A stretch of 64,000 nt of DNA. It comes from Xenophilus aerolatus (GTDB taxonomy: Bacteria; Pseudomonadota; Gammaproteobacteria; Burkholderiales; Burkholderiaceae_C). The notes beneath the pieces are model-generated. The model ran no database searches. It was not told the origin of the DNA and saw only the letters and a program-made list of their open reading frames with translations. How positions within the stretch are numbered: the stretch's first letter is position 1; each line of letters begins with the position of its first letter. The stretch lies in the NCBI GenBank assembly GCA_030418545.1, contig QAIB01000002.1:558001-622000 (forward strand), written 5' to 3'. The translations under genes and the position numbers were made by a program. Positions 7,539 through 16,389 of this stretch are shown here, one piece after another.

Positions 7539-10163
7539 GTGGCAAGCATACGTTCGGAGTACCACCGGTTCCTGGCGCACTTGGCGCAGCGGCACGTGCA
7601 CGACGACGTGCGCCGGCTGGCGCACCTGGTGCTCGATCACCTGCAGCCACTGGCCGAGGTCGGTGCTGCACGCCGGGGGCGCTCCACGCGCTTGGCGCCG
7701 CTGGCCATCGCGCATCTGGCGCAGATGCCTGTCGCCTACGACGGGGACGCGCGCGGCCCCGAAAACGGGCCGGCGCTCGGGCGACTGCACCAGCTCGAAG
7801 TCGGGCCGTTTCGAGGATTCATGCGGCAGGAGACGTTCGACCTCAGCCATGACATCACCTTGGTCTACGGTGCCAACGGCACCGGCAAGAGCAGCTTCTG
7901 CGAAGCCTTGGAAGTGGCGATGCTCGGTTCGATCAGCGAAGCGCAGGCCAAGCGGGTCGACCAGCGGACGTACTGCAACAACGCTCGCCTGCGCCGCCAC
8001 GTCGCGCCAGTCCTGTCGTCTACGGCGGCGGGCGAAGCGCAGGCCGTCCAGCCCGACGAAGCTGAGTATCGCTTCTGCTTCATCGAGAAGAACCGCCTCG
8101 ACGATTTCGCCCGAATCGCCGCGCGGACCCCGAGCGATCAGCGCCAGCTCATCGCCACCCTGTTCGGCGTGGACCAGTTCAGCGAGTTCGTGCGCGGCTT
8201 CAACCCCTCGCTCGATCAGGACCTGATGCTTGCCGGCGTGCAGGCGGCGCAGCTGGCGCAGCGTCGCCTGCGGTTGGCGAACTCCGAACAGACCATCGCC
8301 GCCTACCCGCAGAAGATCGCAGCGGTCGAGGGCCTGGAACAAGCTTTGGCGCAGCGCATGTCACCTGGCGCGACCTATCAAGCCTGCGTGGACTGGCTGC
8401 TGGGTACGCCGCAGCAGCAAGGACGGCTACCGTATGTCCAGGCTCAGCTGGACGCCAACCCGCCTGCCATTCACGAGGTGACCCAGGCCCGCCTGCAAGC
8501 GTTGCTGGCAGAGGCCTACCGCGTCCAGGGACTGTGGCAAGCGTCTTCCGCGCAACTCGCGGCCCGCGCGGGCGAGGTGTCGTACGCGAAGCTCTACGAG
8601 GCCGTGCAAGCGTTGGCGGACGGGGCGACCGCGTGTCCGGCATGTGGAACCGGACTGGCCGCTGTGGCACAGGACCCGTTCGCCAGGGCGCGAATGGGCC
8701 TGGAGCAGCTCGCGCAACTGGCCGTCCTGCAGCAGCAAGAGGCCGGGCATCGGACGCAGTTGAGCGAGGCGGTCCGAGCGCTGTGGGACGAAATGCGCCG
8801 CGTGGTGGCGGCGGCTGGGGTCGCTTGTCCTGCCGAATCGCAGGCCGCGGGCCTGCCACTGCTGCCTCCCACGTCGGCGGGCAATTGGCTCGGCGGCTGG
8901 GTGAATGGGGACCAGCGCGCCTGGCAAGCCCTCTTACGGATCGCACAGATCATCGAAGGCTTCGACGCGCAGGCGCGCGACGTGCATGCCCAGCGCGGCG
9001 CGATGGCCCAGGAGCGGGACCGCCTGCAACAGCATCAGCTGGAGATCGAACGGCTGCGGACCATGCGCACGACTGCGGATCAGGAGCTGGCGGCCGCCCG
9101 CCAAACCGTGGCCCAATTCGACGACGCGAACCGCGGCCTGATCCAGGCGGCCACGGACGAAATGCCGGTGGTGGTGCACCATCAGCGGGTCAAGGCCGCC
9201 TACGACGGCTTCCTACCCGAGATTCAGGCATACCTGACCGCTCTGCCGGGGGTTCTGCTACAGGGGCTGGGAGACCAAGCCCGCCATCTCTACAACGCAT
9301 TCAACCGGGCCGATCCGCCCGGCGATCTGCTGCACGCGCTGTGGTTGCCCGTGGCCGAGAACGGCAAGATCGAGGTGGAGTTCGCCGGCGAGCCGGGCGT
9401 GCGCTACGACGCGTTGATCGTCTTCAGCGAAGGGCACATCAAATGCTTGGGTCTGGCGATTCTGCTTGCCAAGAACCTCGCGCAGGGCTGCCCCGTGGTC
9501 ATCTTCGATGACGTCGTCAATGCGATAGACGACGACCATCGCGATGGCATCTGGCGTACCTTCTTCGAGGACGGTTTGCTCCACGGCAAGCAGGTTATCC
9601 TCACCTCGCACGCAGAGGAGTTCCTGCACCGCATCCAGCAGGAGTTGGGCGTGCGCCGCGCCGCGGCCATCAAGCGCTACAAGTTTCTCCCGCATCAGGG
9701 AGAGCACGAACTGCGGGTCGACAGCGACCCGCCAGCGAAGAACTATGTTCTTCTGGCCCAGCAGGCGTTGGCGGCTGACGAGAAACGCGAGGCACTGCGC
9801 CAGGCCCGGCCGGCGCTGGAGAGTCTGACGGACCGCCTGTGGACGTGGCTGGGTCGGCGGGCGGACGGCCGGATCGACATCAAGCTGAGCGGGCCCCGCG
9901 CGCCTTGGGAGCTGAACAATAAATGCACCAAGTTGCGGTCGGCCGTCGAGCGTATCGCGGCGCAACATGCGGGTGCGCCGGATGCCGTAGGGGCGTTGGT
10001 CAGGCTGCTCAATGTCAGCGGTACGAGTATTGAATGGGGTTACCTCAATAGCGGTGTGCACGACGCTCAGCGCGATCATGAGTTCGATCGGGCGACGGTA
10101 AGAACGGTCGTCGAGGCGGTTACGGCGTTGGATGCTGCTCTTGATACCCTGCAGAACCGATGA
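7539..10163 (+). CDS. SMC/Rad50-like ATPase with zinc-hook motif, candidate defence protein
   Basis: An 874-residue protein starting at a GTG nine bases after nucC. Walker A GANGTGKSS is at residues 111-119, after an unusual helical N-terminal region of about 80 residues. A CPACG motif at about 366-370 would form a Rad50-like hook. An ABC-type signature SEGHIKCLGL lies near residue 630, Walker B VVIFDDVVNAIDDD near 653, and an H-loop TSH near 690. The C-terminal 150 residues have no recognised motif. It is the last gene of the CBASS operon and is probably an accessory or independent anti-phage ATPase. I do not recognise a named system. Confidence 0.75.
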   Translation: MASIRSEYHRFLAHLAQRHVHDDVRRLAHLVLDHLQPLAEVGAARRGRSTRLAPLAIAHLAQMPVAYDGDARGPENGPALGRLHQLEVGPFRGFMRQETFDLSHDITLVYGANGTGKSSFCEALEVAMLGSISEAQAKRVDQRTYCNNARLRRHVAPVLSSTAAGEAQAVQPDEAEYRFCFIEKNRLDDFARIAARTPSDQRQLIATLFGVDQFSEFVRGFNPSLDQDLMLAGVQAAQLAQRRLRLANSEQTIAAYPQKIAAVEGLEQALAQRMSPGATYQACVDWLLGTPQQQGRLPYVQAQLDANPPAIHEVTQARLQALLAEAYRVQGLWQASSAQLAARAGEVSYAKLYEAVQALADGATACPACGTGLAAVAQDPFARARMGLEQLAQLAVLQQQEAGHRTQLSEAVRALWDEMRRVVAAAGVACPAESQAAGLPLLPPTSAGNWLGGWVNGDQRAWQALLRIAQIIEGFDAQARDVHAQRGAMAQERDRLQQHQLEIERLRTMRTTADQELAAARQTVAQFDDANRGLIQAATDEMPVVVHHQRVKAAYDGFLPEIQAYLTALPGVLLQGLGDQARHLYNAFNRADPPGDLLHALWLPVAENGKIEVEFAGEPGVRYDALIVFSEGHIKCLGLAILLAKNLAQGCPVVIFDDVVNAIDDDHRDGIWRTFFEDGLLHGKQVILTSHAEEFLHRIQQELGVRRAAAIKRYKFLPHQGEHELRVDSDPPAKNYVLLAQQALAADEKREALRQARPALESLTDRLWTWLGRRADGRIDIKLSGPRAPWELNNKCTKLRSAVERIAAQHAGAPDAVGALVRLLNVSGTSIEWGYLNSGVHDAQRDHEFDRATVRTVVEAVTALDAALDTLQNR

Positions 10164-10203
10164 ACGGCACACGGCTTTGCAGAGCAGTGCCGCCCGTGTC
10201 ACC

Positions 10204-10953
10204 TCATAAGTACTTCTTGAAGCTGCCTGCGGTCAGGCTGACTGCCATCCCCAGCAACGCCGCGCTGGGCAGCAGGATGACCAGAGGATGCACCGCTATG
10301 GGCAGTGCGAGATAGGTGACCCAAGGCAGCACGGCCAACGGCATCAGGCTGGCCTTCGCGCGGTGGTAGATGAAGCCGGATTCGCGGCCCGCGCCGAACC
10401 GGCGCACATCCCGTCGCACCAGGCCGTCGATCAGGCCGACGAATGCTGCAGTGAGGATCAGCGGCAGCGTGAGTACCAGGACCAGCAGGCGCACCAGGAA
10501 GGTGAGCGTCGTGAAGGCCGCAGCGATCAGGTAGCTTTCGGCCCAGACATAGACTTGGCTGATGTAGTAGCGGAAGTTGCGGCTCTGCCCGTGGCTGGCC
10601 GCGCGGGCGCGCTCGGCGGTCTGGCTCATGCGCTCCAGCAACCCCGAGCGCACGAACACCCACTCGTACCCGGTATCCACCAGCTCGTGCGCCGTGCGCC
10701 CGGGCTCCTGCACCACCACGCTGCGCGTGAAGTGGTTGGACAGGTGCCCGAGTTCGTACTGCAGCATCTGCTGGGAGTGGCGCCAGCCCTGGTCCTTCCA
10801 GAACAGGTGCATGCCGACGCACTCCACCACGATCGAGAACAGCAGCGAGCCGATGAGCACCCCGAGCAGCCGGAACGGCAAGGTGATGGTGCCGACGATC
10901 AGCCCCTGGCGCTGGTTCTGCTCCCGCTGCGCGGTCGAGGCGGCATCCTTCAT
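10204..10953 (-). CDS. TIGR03747 family ICE membrane protein
   Basis: A 249-residue inner membrane protein starting MKDAASTAQREQNQ. Hydrophobic stretches lie at about residues 20-45, 140-175 and 205-240. The conserved features RYYISQVYVWAESYLIAA and VRRFGAGRESGFIYHRAK mark the family. Its start overlaps the traD stop (ATGA), so it is coupled to the coupling-protein gene. The defence operon converges on its 3' end with a gap of 40 bases. Confidence 0.9.
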   Translation of the reverse strand: MKDAASTAQREQNQRQGLIVGTITLPFRLLGVLIGSLLFSIVVECVGMHLFWKDQGWRHSQQMLQYELGHLSNHFTRSVVVQEPGRTAHELVDTGYEWVFVRSGLLERMSQTAERARAASHGQSRNFRYYISQVYVWAESYLIAAAFTTLTFLVRLLVLVLTLPLILTAAFVGLIDGLVRRDVRRFGAGRESGFIYHRAKASLMPLAVLPWVTYLALPIAVHPLVILLPSAALLGMAVSLTAGSFKKYL

Positions 10954-13139
10954 GGTGCGGCCTCGCCGGTGCTGTCGTCGGCGCCGGTGGCCACCGCGTC
11001 AGGCTCGGCTGGAGCGGCGTCATCCAGCAGGTCGTCGGGCAAGGCTGCATGCGGCAAGGCTGCGGAACTGGTGAACTCCCACCACTGCGTGGCCTCGCTG
11101 TAGCTCTGGCGCATATACCCGGCCAGTTGCTGCAAGTCCGTCGGCATCACTTCATCGGGGTCTGGCGCCGGAAGCGGCATGCGCACCTTCCAAAGCTGGC
11201 CGCCCTGCAGCAGCGCGAAGCATTGGCCCTTGGGCAGACCGACGACGTGTGACGGCTCGATCATCGGCACGCTGGCCATGCTGATGCGGTCCTGGGTGTT
11301 CGACGTGAAGTCCGTCGCGCCGCGGATGTCTGAGCTGTCCGTCGCGCCCGAGACGATGGTGGTCGTATAGACCTCGACCTTCGGCAACTGCCTCGTCAGC
11401 AGTTCCGCGGTGGCCGTCTCGCGCACGCGCAACATGAATAAATTGTTGAAATTCCCGATCACTTGGCCGGCCTTCGCGCGGTTGCCGATGCGGGCCTCGA
11501 TGTCCGAAAGCGTTTGCGTGTAGGCGGTGACTTGCAGGCCCGCGCCACCGCCCTTGTTGATGAGCGGAATGAACTCGTCACCCATCAATTCATTGAACTC
11601 GTCCGCATGCACGTTGATCGGCACGCGCGCACCAGCCGATGCGCCCGGCAGGCCATCGTCGATTCCGTGCTTGTAGATGTGCCCAGCCACCGAGACGAGA
11701 TCGCTGAACATCGAGTTGCCGACCGCTGCGGCGACCTCCGCATCGGACAGCGCGTCCAAGCCGACATAGACGACGGCGCGCTTCCTGATCACCTGCATCC
11801 AGTCGAAGATCGGGCGCGGGTCGGCCAGGTCGGAGTAGTTCGGCGCCAGGAGCTGGGCGATCTTGCCGCTCGTGAGCTTTTCCAGCAGCGGCAGCAGCGA
11901 TGCAACGATCTTGTCGAAGTAGGTCTTGTCGTAGCGCACCGCCGAGCGCAGGCCATCGAGCACAGGGTCGTAGTTGCGCGCCTGGGAGAGGTATTGCTCC
12001 AGCGCCACCACACGCTTCTCGCGCCCGATCATGTTCCTTGGGATGTTCTTCTCGTTGAGCTTGGCCTCGATCTGGACGATCACCTCCCAGGCCTTGGGCT
12101 CCGTCTTGGCAAAGTAGTGCTGGGCGTACTCAATGAACAGCGCGTCGATGTTGATGACGTGGCGCTGGATCAGCATGTAGTCCGGGCGCTGCCCCAGTTC
12201 CACCAGGGCGCGGGCGATGATGTTCACGAAGCGCCATGCGAACTCGCGGAACGCCGCGCTGTTGCCTTCGCCGGAGAGCTGCCCCGCGATGCGTGTCGCC
12301 ACTTCCGAGATCCGACCGAAGCGGCCCACGGCGTTGTAGCGGGCGCTGATTTCCGGCCAGCCCAAGTGGAAGATGTAGAACTCGCCTTCGCGGCCAGCGC
12401 GCTGGGCTTCGACGTACATCCGTTTCAAGAGATCGGCATCCCCCTTGGGGTCGATGACGATGACGACCTCATGCTCGCCGGCAGCATTCCTGCGACGGAT
12501 GTCCTGCGTGACGAACAACTCGGCCAGGCGCGTCTTGCCCACCCGCGTGGTGCCCAGCACCAGCGAGTGCCCGACGCGCTCGCCCAGCGGCAGGCTGACG
12601 TCCACTTCGTCGGGCTCGATGCCGTGCAGCCTTGGCAGGCCGCCGACAGGCGGCAACGGGCGCACGGGGTTGAAAGGCGCGTCCCAGCCGGTGAGCTTCG
12701 GCAGGCGCGAGAGCGGCAATGGCGCGAACTCCAGCCGTTCCTCCAGGCGCCTGGTCAGCCGGTAGGCCGGCGTCGGCTCGACGTAGCGGCGGAACTCGGG
12801 CCGGTACGTCTGCATCAGCCGATGCGTGTGCTTCTGCTCCCAGAGAAAGCCGCGCCCCACGAATAGGCGCTGCTGGCTGACCGGCACGTCCTTGCTGGTC
12901 ATCACGTAACGCGGCAGACGGCGGATGTTGCGCCGGTAGCGCAGGATGATGCGGGCATCGCGGTAGCGGATCGCGCCGTAGGCGCCGAACGCCAAGGCGC
13001 TGCCGATGCCCATGGCCGGGCTCAGCGCGAGCGACCATGGGGCCACCAGGCACAGAAACGCGGCGCCTGCACACGCCGCGACGGTGTATAGCTCCACCGC
13101 TGGGCGTAGCAGAACCTCGACCGGCTGTTTGCCCGACAT
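10950..13139 (-). CDS. traD: TraD-type conjugative coupling protein
   Basis: A 729-residue VirD4/TraD ATPase (TIGR03743-like). Two hydrophobic segments near residues 18-55 anchor it. Walker A GTTRVGKT is at 196-203 and a Walker B-like region VIVIDPKGDADLLKRM follows near 225. It docks relaxase-DNA complexes at the conjugation channel and powers DNA export. It is followed by TIGR03747 with a four-base overlap and preceded by TIGR03765 with only four bases between. Length and gene order are typical for this ICE class. Confidence 0.95.
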   Translation of the reverse strand: MSGKQPVEVLLRPAVELYTVAACAGAAFLCLVAPWSLALSPAMGIGSALAFGAYGAIRYRDARIILRYRRNIRRLPRYVMTSKDVPVSQQRLFVGRGFLWEQKHTHRLMQTYRPEFRRYVEPTPAYRLTRRLEERLEFAPLPLSRLPKLTGWDAPFNPVRPLPPVGGLPRLHGIEPDEVDVSLPLGERVGHSLVLGTTRVGKTRLAELFVTQDIRRRNAAGEHEVVIVIDPKGDADLLKRMYVEAQRAGREGEFYIFHLGWPEISARYNAVGRFGRISEVATRIAGQLSGEGNSAAFREFAWRFVNIIARALVELGQRPDYMLIQRHVINIDALFIEYAQHYFAKTEPKAWEVIVQIEAKLNEKNIPRNMIGREKRVVALEQYLSQARNYDPVLDGLRSAVRYDKTYFDKIVASLLPLLEKLTSGKIAQLLAPNYSDLADPRPIFDWMQVIRKRAVVYVGLDALSDAEVAAAVGNSMFSDLVSVAGHIYKHGIDDGLPGASAGARVPINVHADEFNELMGDEFIPLINKGGGAGLQVTAYTQTLSDIEARIGNRAKAGQVIGNFNNLFMLRVRETATAELLTRQLPKVEVYTTTIVSGATDSSDIRGATDFTSNTQDRISMASVPMIEPSHVVGLPKGQCFALLQGGQLWKVRMPLPAPDPDEVMPTDLQQLAGYMRQSYSEATQWWEFTSSAALPHAALPDDLLDDAAPAEPDAVATGADDSTGEAAP

Positions 13140-13143
13140 GGCT

Positions 13144-13692
13144 TCATTGCTCGATGCCGGTGGCCGTGATCAGCGCCGGGTAGTGCCGCAGGCCCAGGCG
13201 ATCGGCCAGGTCGTCGCCGGCCACGGGCGCGAGCGGCACGCCCGGCACCAGGGCGCGCAGCCGCGCCAGGCCCTGCGCGGTCTCGACGTTGACGACCAGG
13301 CCGACCGCGCCACGTTCGCGCAAAGCGGCGGCGCGGCGCTGCAACCAGGCCCGGGAAGCCTCGTCGTCGCCGATGACCACGAACGGCCGCAGGCCGGGCG
13401 CTTCGATCACCCGTCGCGCGACGGTGCCGGGCGTGAGCTTGGCGCTGCGCACCGGCAGCATCGCGGCTTCGTCCGCCCGTGTGGCAGGAACCTGGGGCGT
13501 CGGGATGGACGGCCGCGCCGGTGCGTTGGCGCGCGGCTGGAGATTCAGGGCTTCGTAGTACGGCAATGCCGACGTGCCGCCACGGTCCTCGACAACGATC
13601 AGTGGCTCGCCGGCACGCGAGGCCAGCGGCAGGCCTGACAGCAGCATGAGTAGGCCCGTGAACGCGAGATGGGCGGGATGGGGTTTCGTCAT
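13144..13692 (-). CDS. TIGR03765 family ICE protein (PFL_4695-like)
   Basis: A 182-residue protein with a signal peptide (cleavage near LASRAGEP). The family core includes PLIVVEDRGGTSALPYY and VVIGDDEASRAWLQRR, and it ends with GLRHYPALITATGIEQ. The ATG at 13690-13692 was chosen because it gives the signal peptide and overlaps the transglycosylase stop by four bases; a longer frame exists upstream. It is a periplasmic component of the transfer apparatus of unknown detailed role. Confidence 0.9.
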   Translation of the reverse strand: MTKPHPAHLAFTGLLMLLSGLPLASRAGEPLIVVEDRGGTSALPYYEALNLQPRANAPARPSIPTPQVPATRADEAAMLPVRSAKLTPGTVARRVIEAPGLRPFVVIGDDEASRAWLQRRAAALRERGAVGLVVNVETAQGLARLRALVPGVPLAPVAGDDLADRLGLRHYPALITATGIEQ

Positions 13693-14279
13693 GGGGAGGT
13701 CTCCTGGCGCGCCGCGAGGACCGCGGCGGCTGGTCGCGTGCCCTGCACGCGGGCAAGGTGGCGCGACACGCTGCGCCGATAGCGGGCGGCGGGCTCGCCG
13801 CCTGCGGGGCGGTGGTAGCGGCCGATCGCCAGCAGCCAGTCCTCGCCGGGGGTGTGCTGCTCCTTCAGGATCTCGGCGGCAACGGCCAGGTTGCGATACG
13901 GATCCAGCAGGTCGCACGCGCCGGTAAAGCGGTGCTTGTGGTAGCCGAGGTTGATCTGGCCCAGGCCCGCATCAATGCGCGTGTGCGGCGTGGCGCGCAT
14001 CGCCTGCTGCAGGCCAGCGCAGGCGTCGGCGCGCGTGGCGAAGCGGCGCGACTGGCCGGCGACGTTGAGGGACCACGGCCACGGCACCAGGCGCCCGTTG
14101 CGCCGGATGCCGCTCTCCTGCAAGGCCACGGCGTAGAGCACGGTCGAGGGGATGCCTGCGCGCTGGGCGGCAAGCTGGTAAGCCGGTGGCGGAACCTCCT
14201 GGGCCAGGGCGGCAACGGCATACAGGCCGGCAGTGAGCACCAGTGCGCGCAGGGGCATGGCTACGGCTGGCGCTGCCAT
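13689..14279 (-). CDS. Lytic transglycosylase (SLT-domain) of the conjugation apparatus
   Basis: A 196-residue exported muramidase. The signal peptide runs to about residue 27 (AALAQ). The catalytic Glu55 lies in VLYAVALQESG, and the downstream GLGQINLGYH motif is the SLT active-site neighbourhood. Such enzymes locally open peptidoglycan for assembly of the conjugation channel (the VirB1 role). An internal Met8 (MPLRALV) is an equally plausible start and gives a cleaner signal peptide. The gene overlaps TIGR03759 by 19 bases and TIGR03765 by four. Confidence 0.9.
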   Translation of the reverse strand: MAAPAVAMPLRALVLTAGLYAVAALAQEVPPPAYQLAAQRAGIPSTVLYAVALQESGIRRNGRLVPWPWSLNVAGQSRRFATRADACAGLQQAMRATPHTRIDAGLGQINLGYHKHRFTGACDLLDPYRNLAVAAEILKEQHTPGEDWLLAIGRYHRPAGGEPAARYRRSVSRHLARVQGTRPAAAVLAARQETSP

Positions 14280-14998
14280 TGGCCGTTCACTTCGCGCACG
14301 GCGGCGGGCAGATCGCCGGGCAGGCCCAGTGACAGCCAGCGGCCGCCGTCGTGGTTGAGCGTGATGCTGCCGGCGCGCACGCGCGCCGGGTCGATCTGCG
14401 CGCGCTTGGCCCAGTCGCGGATGCGCGCGTCATCCTGGCGGCTGCCCACCATGTACAGGTCGAACTCCGCGCCCGAGGATTGCAGGCGCTGCACGAGCTG
14501 TCCGCAGGCTGCGCAGCCGTCCTTGACGAACACCGCCATGCGGCCGCTGCCGCGCAAGGGACTGCTGGATGGGCCGGCGCCCGGCTTGTCGTCGGGCAGG
14601 TTCACGCGCTGCATCCCCGGATTCAGGCGCTGCCAGGCCTCGTCGTAGGCGCGCTGGTAGGCGAGCAGCTTCTCGACGCGGCGCGCTTCCACCTGCACCT
14701 GCAGTTCCGCATAGCGGCGCCGTTCTTCGTCCGTGCGAGCTTCGATGCCCAGGGCGGACAGCGGGTCCAGGTTGGGCGAGTAGATACCCAGCGGCCCATC
14801 CATCAGCTCGCGGTAGCGTGCCCATTCTTGTGGCTGCAAGCCCCATTCGGTTGCCACCCGGTCGTCCAGCACGCGGGCGGCCAGCGGGCGCTCCTGGCTC
14901 TGTGCGTTGCGCGCCGAGGTCGTTGCGGGCTGCTGCGCCCAGGCGGGCCATTGCGACGACGCCACCAGGACCGCGAAAAGGAGGATCGACGGCTTCAT
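14261..14998 (-). CDS. TIGR03759 family ICE protein with thioredoxin-like CxxC
   Basis: A 245-residue protein with a signal peptide ending at PAWAQ. The family segment TEWGLQPQEWARYRELMDGP is followed by LDPLSALGIEARTDEERRRYAE. A CAAC motif in FVKDGCAACGQLV suggests a thioredoxin-like fold, so it may help disulfide chemistry of periplasmic transfer proteins. The start is fixed by family length. It lies between a coiled-coil protein gene and the transglycosylase gene. Confidence 0.9.
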   Translation of the reverse strand: MKPSILLFAVLVASSQWPAWAQQPATTSARNAQSQERPLAARVLDDRVATEWGLQPQEWARYRELMDGPLGIYSPNLDPLSALGIEARTDEERRRYAELQVQVEARRVEKLLAYQRAYDEAWQRLNPGMQRVNLPDDKPGAGPSSSPLRGSGRMAVFVKDGCAACGQLVQRLQSSGAEFDLYMVGSRQDDARIRDWAKRAQIDPARVRAGSITLNHDGGRWLSLGLPGDLPAAVREVNGQWQRQP

Positions 14999-15010
14999 GG
15001 GGTGCTCCGG

Positions 15011-15655
15011 TCAGGGAATCGCCACGCGGCGGGTCTGGTTGCCGGCCTGGAACACTGCGGTGTTGCCCTCGATCGCCTGCAGGCGCCACGGGCCGACCGC
15101 ATCCCCGGGCAGCAGCACCTGAAGTTGGGCGGGCGTGAAGTCCCCGATGCTCGGCGCGACGGACACGCTGCGCTGGCCGGCGCGCAGTTCGGCGCCGACG
15201 ACGCGGAATGGCAGCGGCGGCAGCTCGGTCTTGGAGGCGGCGGACGTGCGCGATGCGCGCCGCTGGGCGGGTGCGGTGGCACGCGCGGCGGCTTGGCGCG
15301 CCTTGATCTGCTCGACCTCCGCGCGCAGCGCCTGGAGGTCGTCGGCCGCTGCGTAGCCACTGAGAGATTTCTCGACCTGGGCCGCGCGTGCTTCCAGAAT
15401 CTGGCGGGTGTCTTTGAGGTCAGCGTCCGTCGCGACGGCCGGGCGCTGCTGGATGGCCTCGATCGTCTCGGCCAAGCCAGTTGCCTGCGCTTCCAGGCGT
15501 TGCAGGCGGGAATCCAGCCGCTCCTGGTCGGCCTGGTCGCTGAGGGCCTGGTAGCCCAGGGCCGCCAAGACGCTGAGGAAGATCAACCAGAGCCACATCA
15601 GGCTCTGCACCACCACGGCGGCGGTCGATCGCTGGGCAGGTTGCGGGGCGTTCAT
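15011..15655 (-). CDS. Membrane-anchored coiled-coil protein of the ICE pilL/TIGR03759 region
   Basis: A 214-residue protein I cannot name. A single transmembrane helix lies at about residues 14-38. A predicted coiled coil follows (roughly 42-120, many Q, E, A, L and R heptads), then a Pro/Ala/Arg linker and a C-terminal globular domain ending RRVAIP. It overlaps the pilL gene by four bases and precedes TIGR03759 by 12. It is a standard member of this ICE gene order, probably a structural protein of the envelope complex. Confidence 0.75.
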   Translation of the reverse strand: MNAPQPAQRSTAAVVVQSLMWLWLIFLSVLAALGYQALSDQADQERLDSRLQRLEAQATGLAETIEAIQQRPAVATDADLKDTRQILEARAAQVEKSLSGYAAADDLQALRAEVEQIKARQAAARATAPAQRRASRTSAASKTELPPLPFRVVGAELRAGQRSVSVAPSIGDFTPAQLQVLLPGDAVGPWRLQAIEGNTAVFQAGNQTRRVAIP

Positions 15656-16251
15656 GGCTGGCCTCCCGAAACCATGGGTGCCAGCGGGAACGTCTGCACC
15701 GCCTCGGTGGCGGGTGGCTCGGATGGGGACTCGGCGACCGCGCGATCGCCGGGCCGCTCGAAGCAGATTTGCCGTGCGCGGTCATCCGCGTGCAGTTCCC
15801 AGGCCGGGCCAGCCAGCGTGAGCAGCGCATCGCGCAAGGTCATGGGGCCGAGGTGCAGGTGTACCGCCGGCAACGGCAGCGCGTACAGCTCGATCACGGC
15901 ATGCGCGGTCTGGCACAGGCCATAGCCGCTGCGTTTGAGCACGTGCCGAAGCCCATCCCCGACCGTGGCGCGGGCATCCTCGGGCATGGACACGTCGATG
16001 GTCTGCAACAACAGGTCGCGCTGCGCCGCCATGGGTGCCAGTTCGACCAGTGTGTAGCGGGCGTAGCGCACGACCGGGATGTACTCGGAAGCCTCGGGTT
16101 CAGGCGCGGCCAAGACTTCCGCGATGGTGTCGGGCGCGACCGGCGCAGTCGTCGTCGCGCAGCCACCGGCCAGCACCGACCACAGCAGGCCGAGAAATCC
16201 CGCCAGAAGGCGGCGTTCGGGATAGTGAAACCACGGTGGAGAGGGGCACAT
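15652..16251 (-). CDS. pilL: PilL N-terminal-domain lipoprotein (PFGI-1-type ICE)
   Basis: A 199-residue lipoprotein with lipobox LAGGC near residues 27-31. The family motif EYIPVVRYARYTLVELAP follows, and a secretin-N-like segment with VGDGLRHVLKRSGYGLC and MTLRDALLTLAGPAWEL. It corresponds to the PilL protein at the start of ICE type IV pilus or conjugation loci. The rest of a pil cluster is absent here, as in many ICEclc-like elements. The role is probably outer membrane and assembly-related. Confidence 0.85.
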   Translation of the reverse strand: MCPSPPWFHYPERRLLAGFLGLLWSVLAGGCATTTAPVAPDTIAEVLAAPEPEASEYIPVVRYARYTLVELAPMAAQRDLLLQTIDVSMPEDARATVGDGLRHVLKRSGYGLCQTAHAVIELYALPLPAVHLHLGPMTLRDALLTLAGPAWELHADDRARQICFERPGDRAVAESPSEPPATEAVQTFPLAPMVSGGQP

Positions 16252-16352
16252 AGCTCGGCGTCCTGAAACATCCAGCCCTCACCATCGCCGCTCAGGCCGC
16301 GAGCGGCAGCAAACAATGCGAACCAGGCAGCGTCCGATTTACCGGGAGCGGC

Positions 16353-16377
16353 AAAAAAAACGGCCCCGAAGGGCCGT
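16353..16377 (-). terminator. Rho-independent terminator downstream of the helicase gene
   Basis: On the minus strand a GC stem (ACGGCCC / GGGGCCG around a TTC loop, plus coordinates 16361-16377) is followed by eight T residues. It lies 13 bases after the helicase stop codon and separates that unit from pilL. Confidence 0.85.
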
Positions 16378-16389
16378 AAGTGGAACGTG

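Noticed and set aside
6561..8342. A 593-codon open frame on the minus strand
   Set aside because: It is antisense to cdnD, nucC and the SMC-like gene, all with clear motifs. High GC keeps the antisense frame open.
11463..12866. A 467-codon plus-strand frame
   Set aside because: Antisense to traD; no motif, and the traD frame is well supported.
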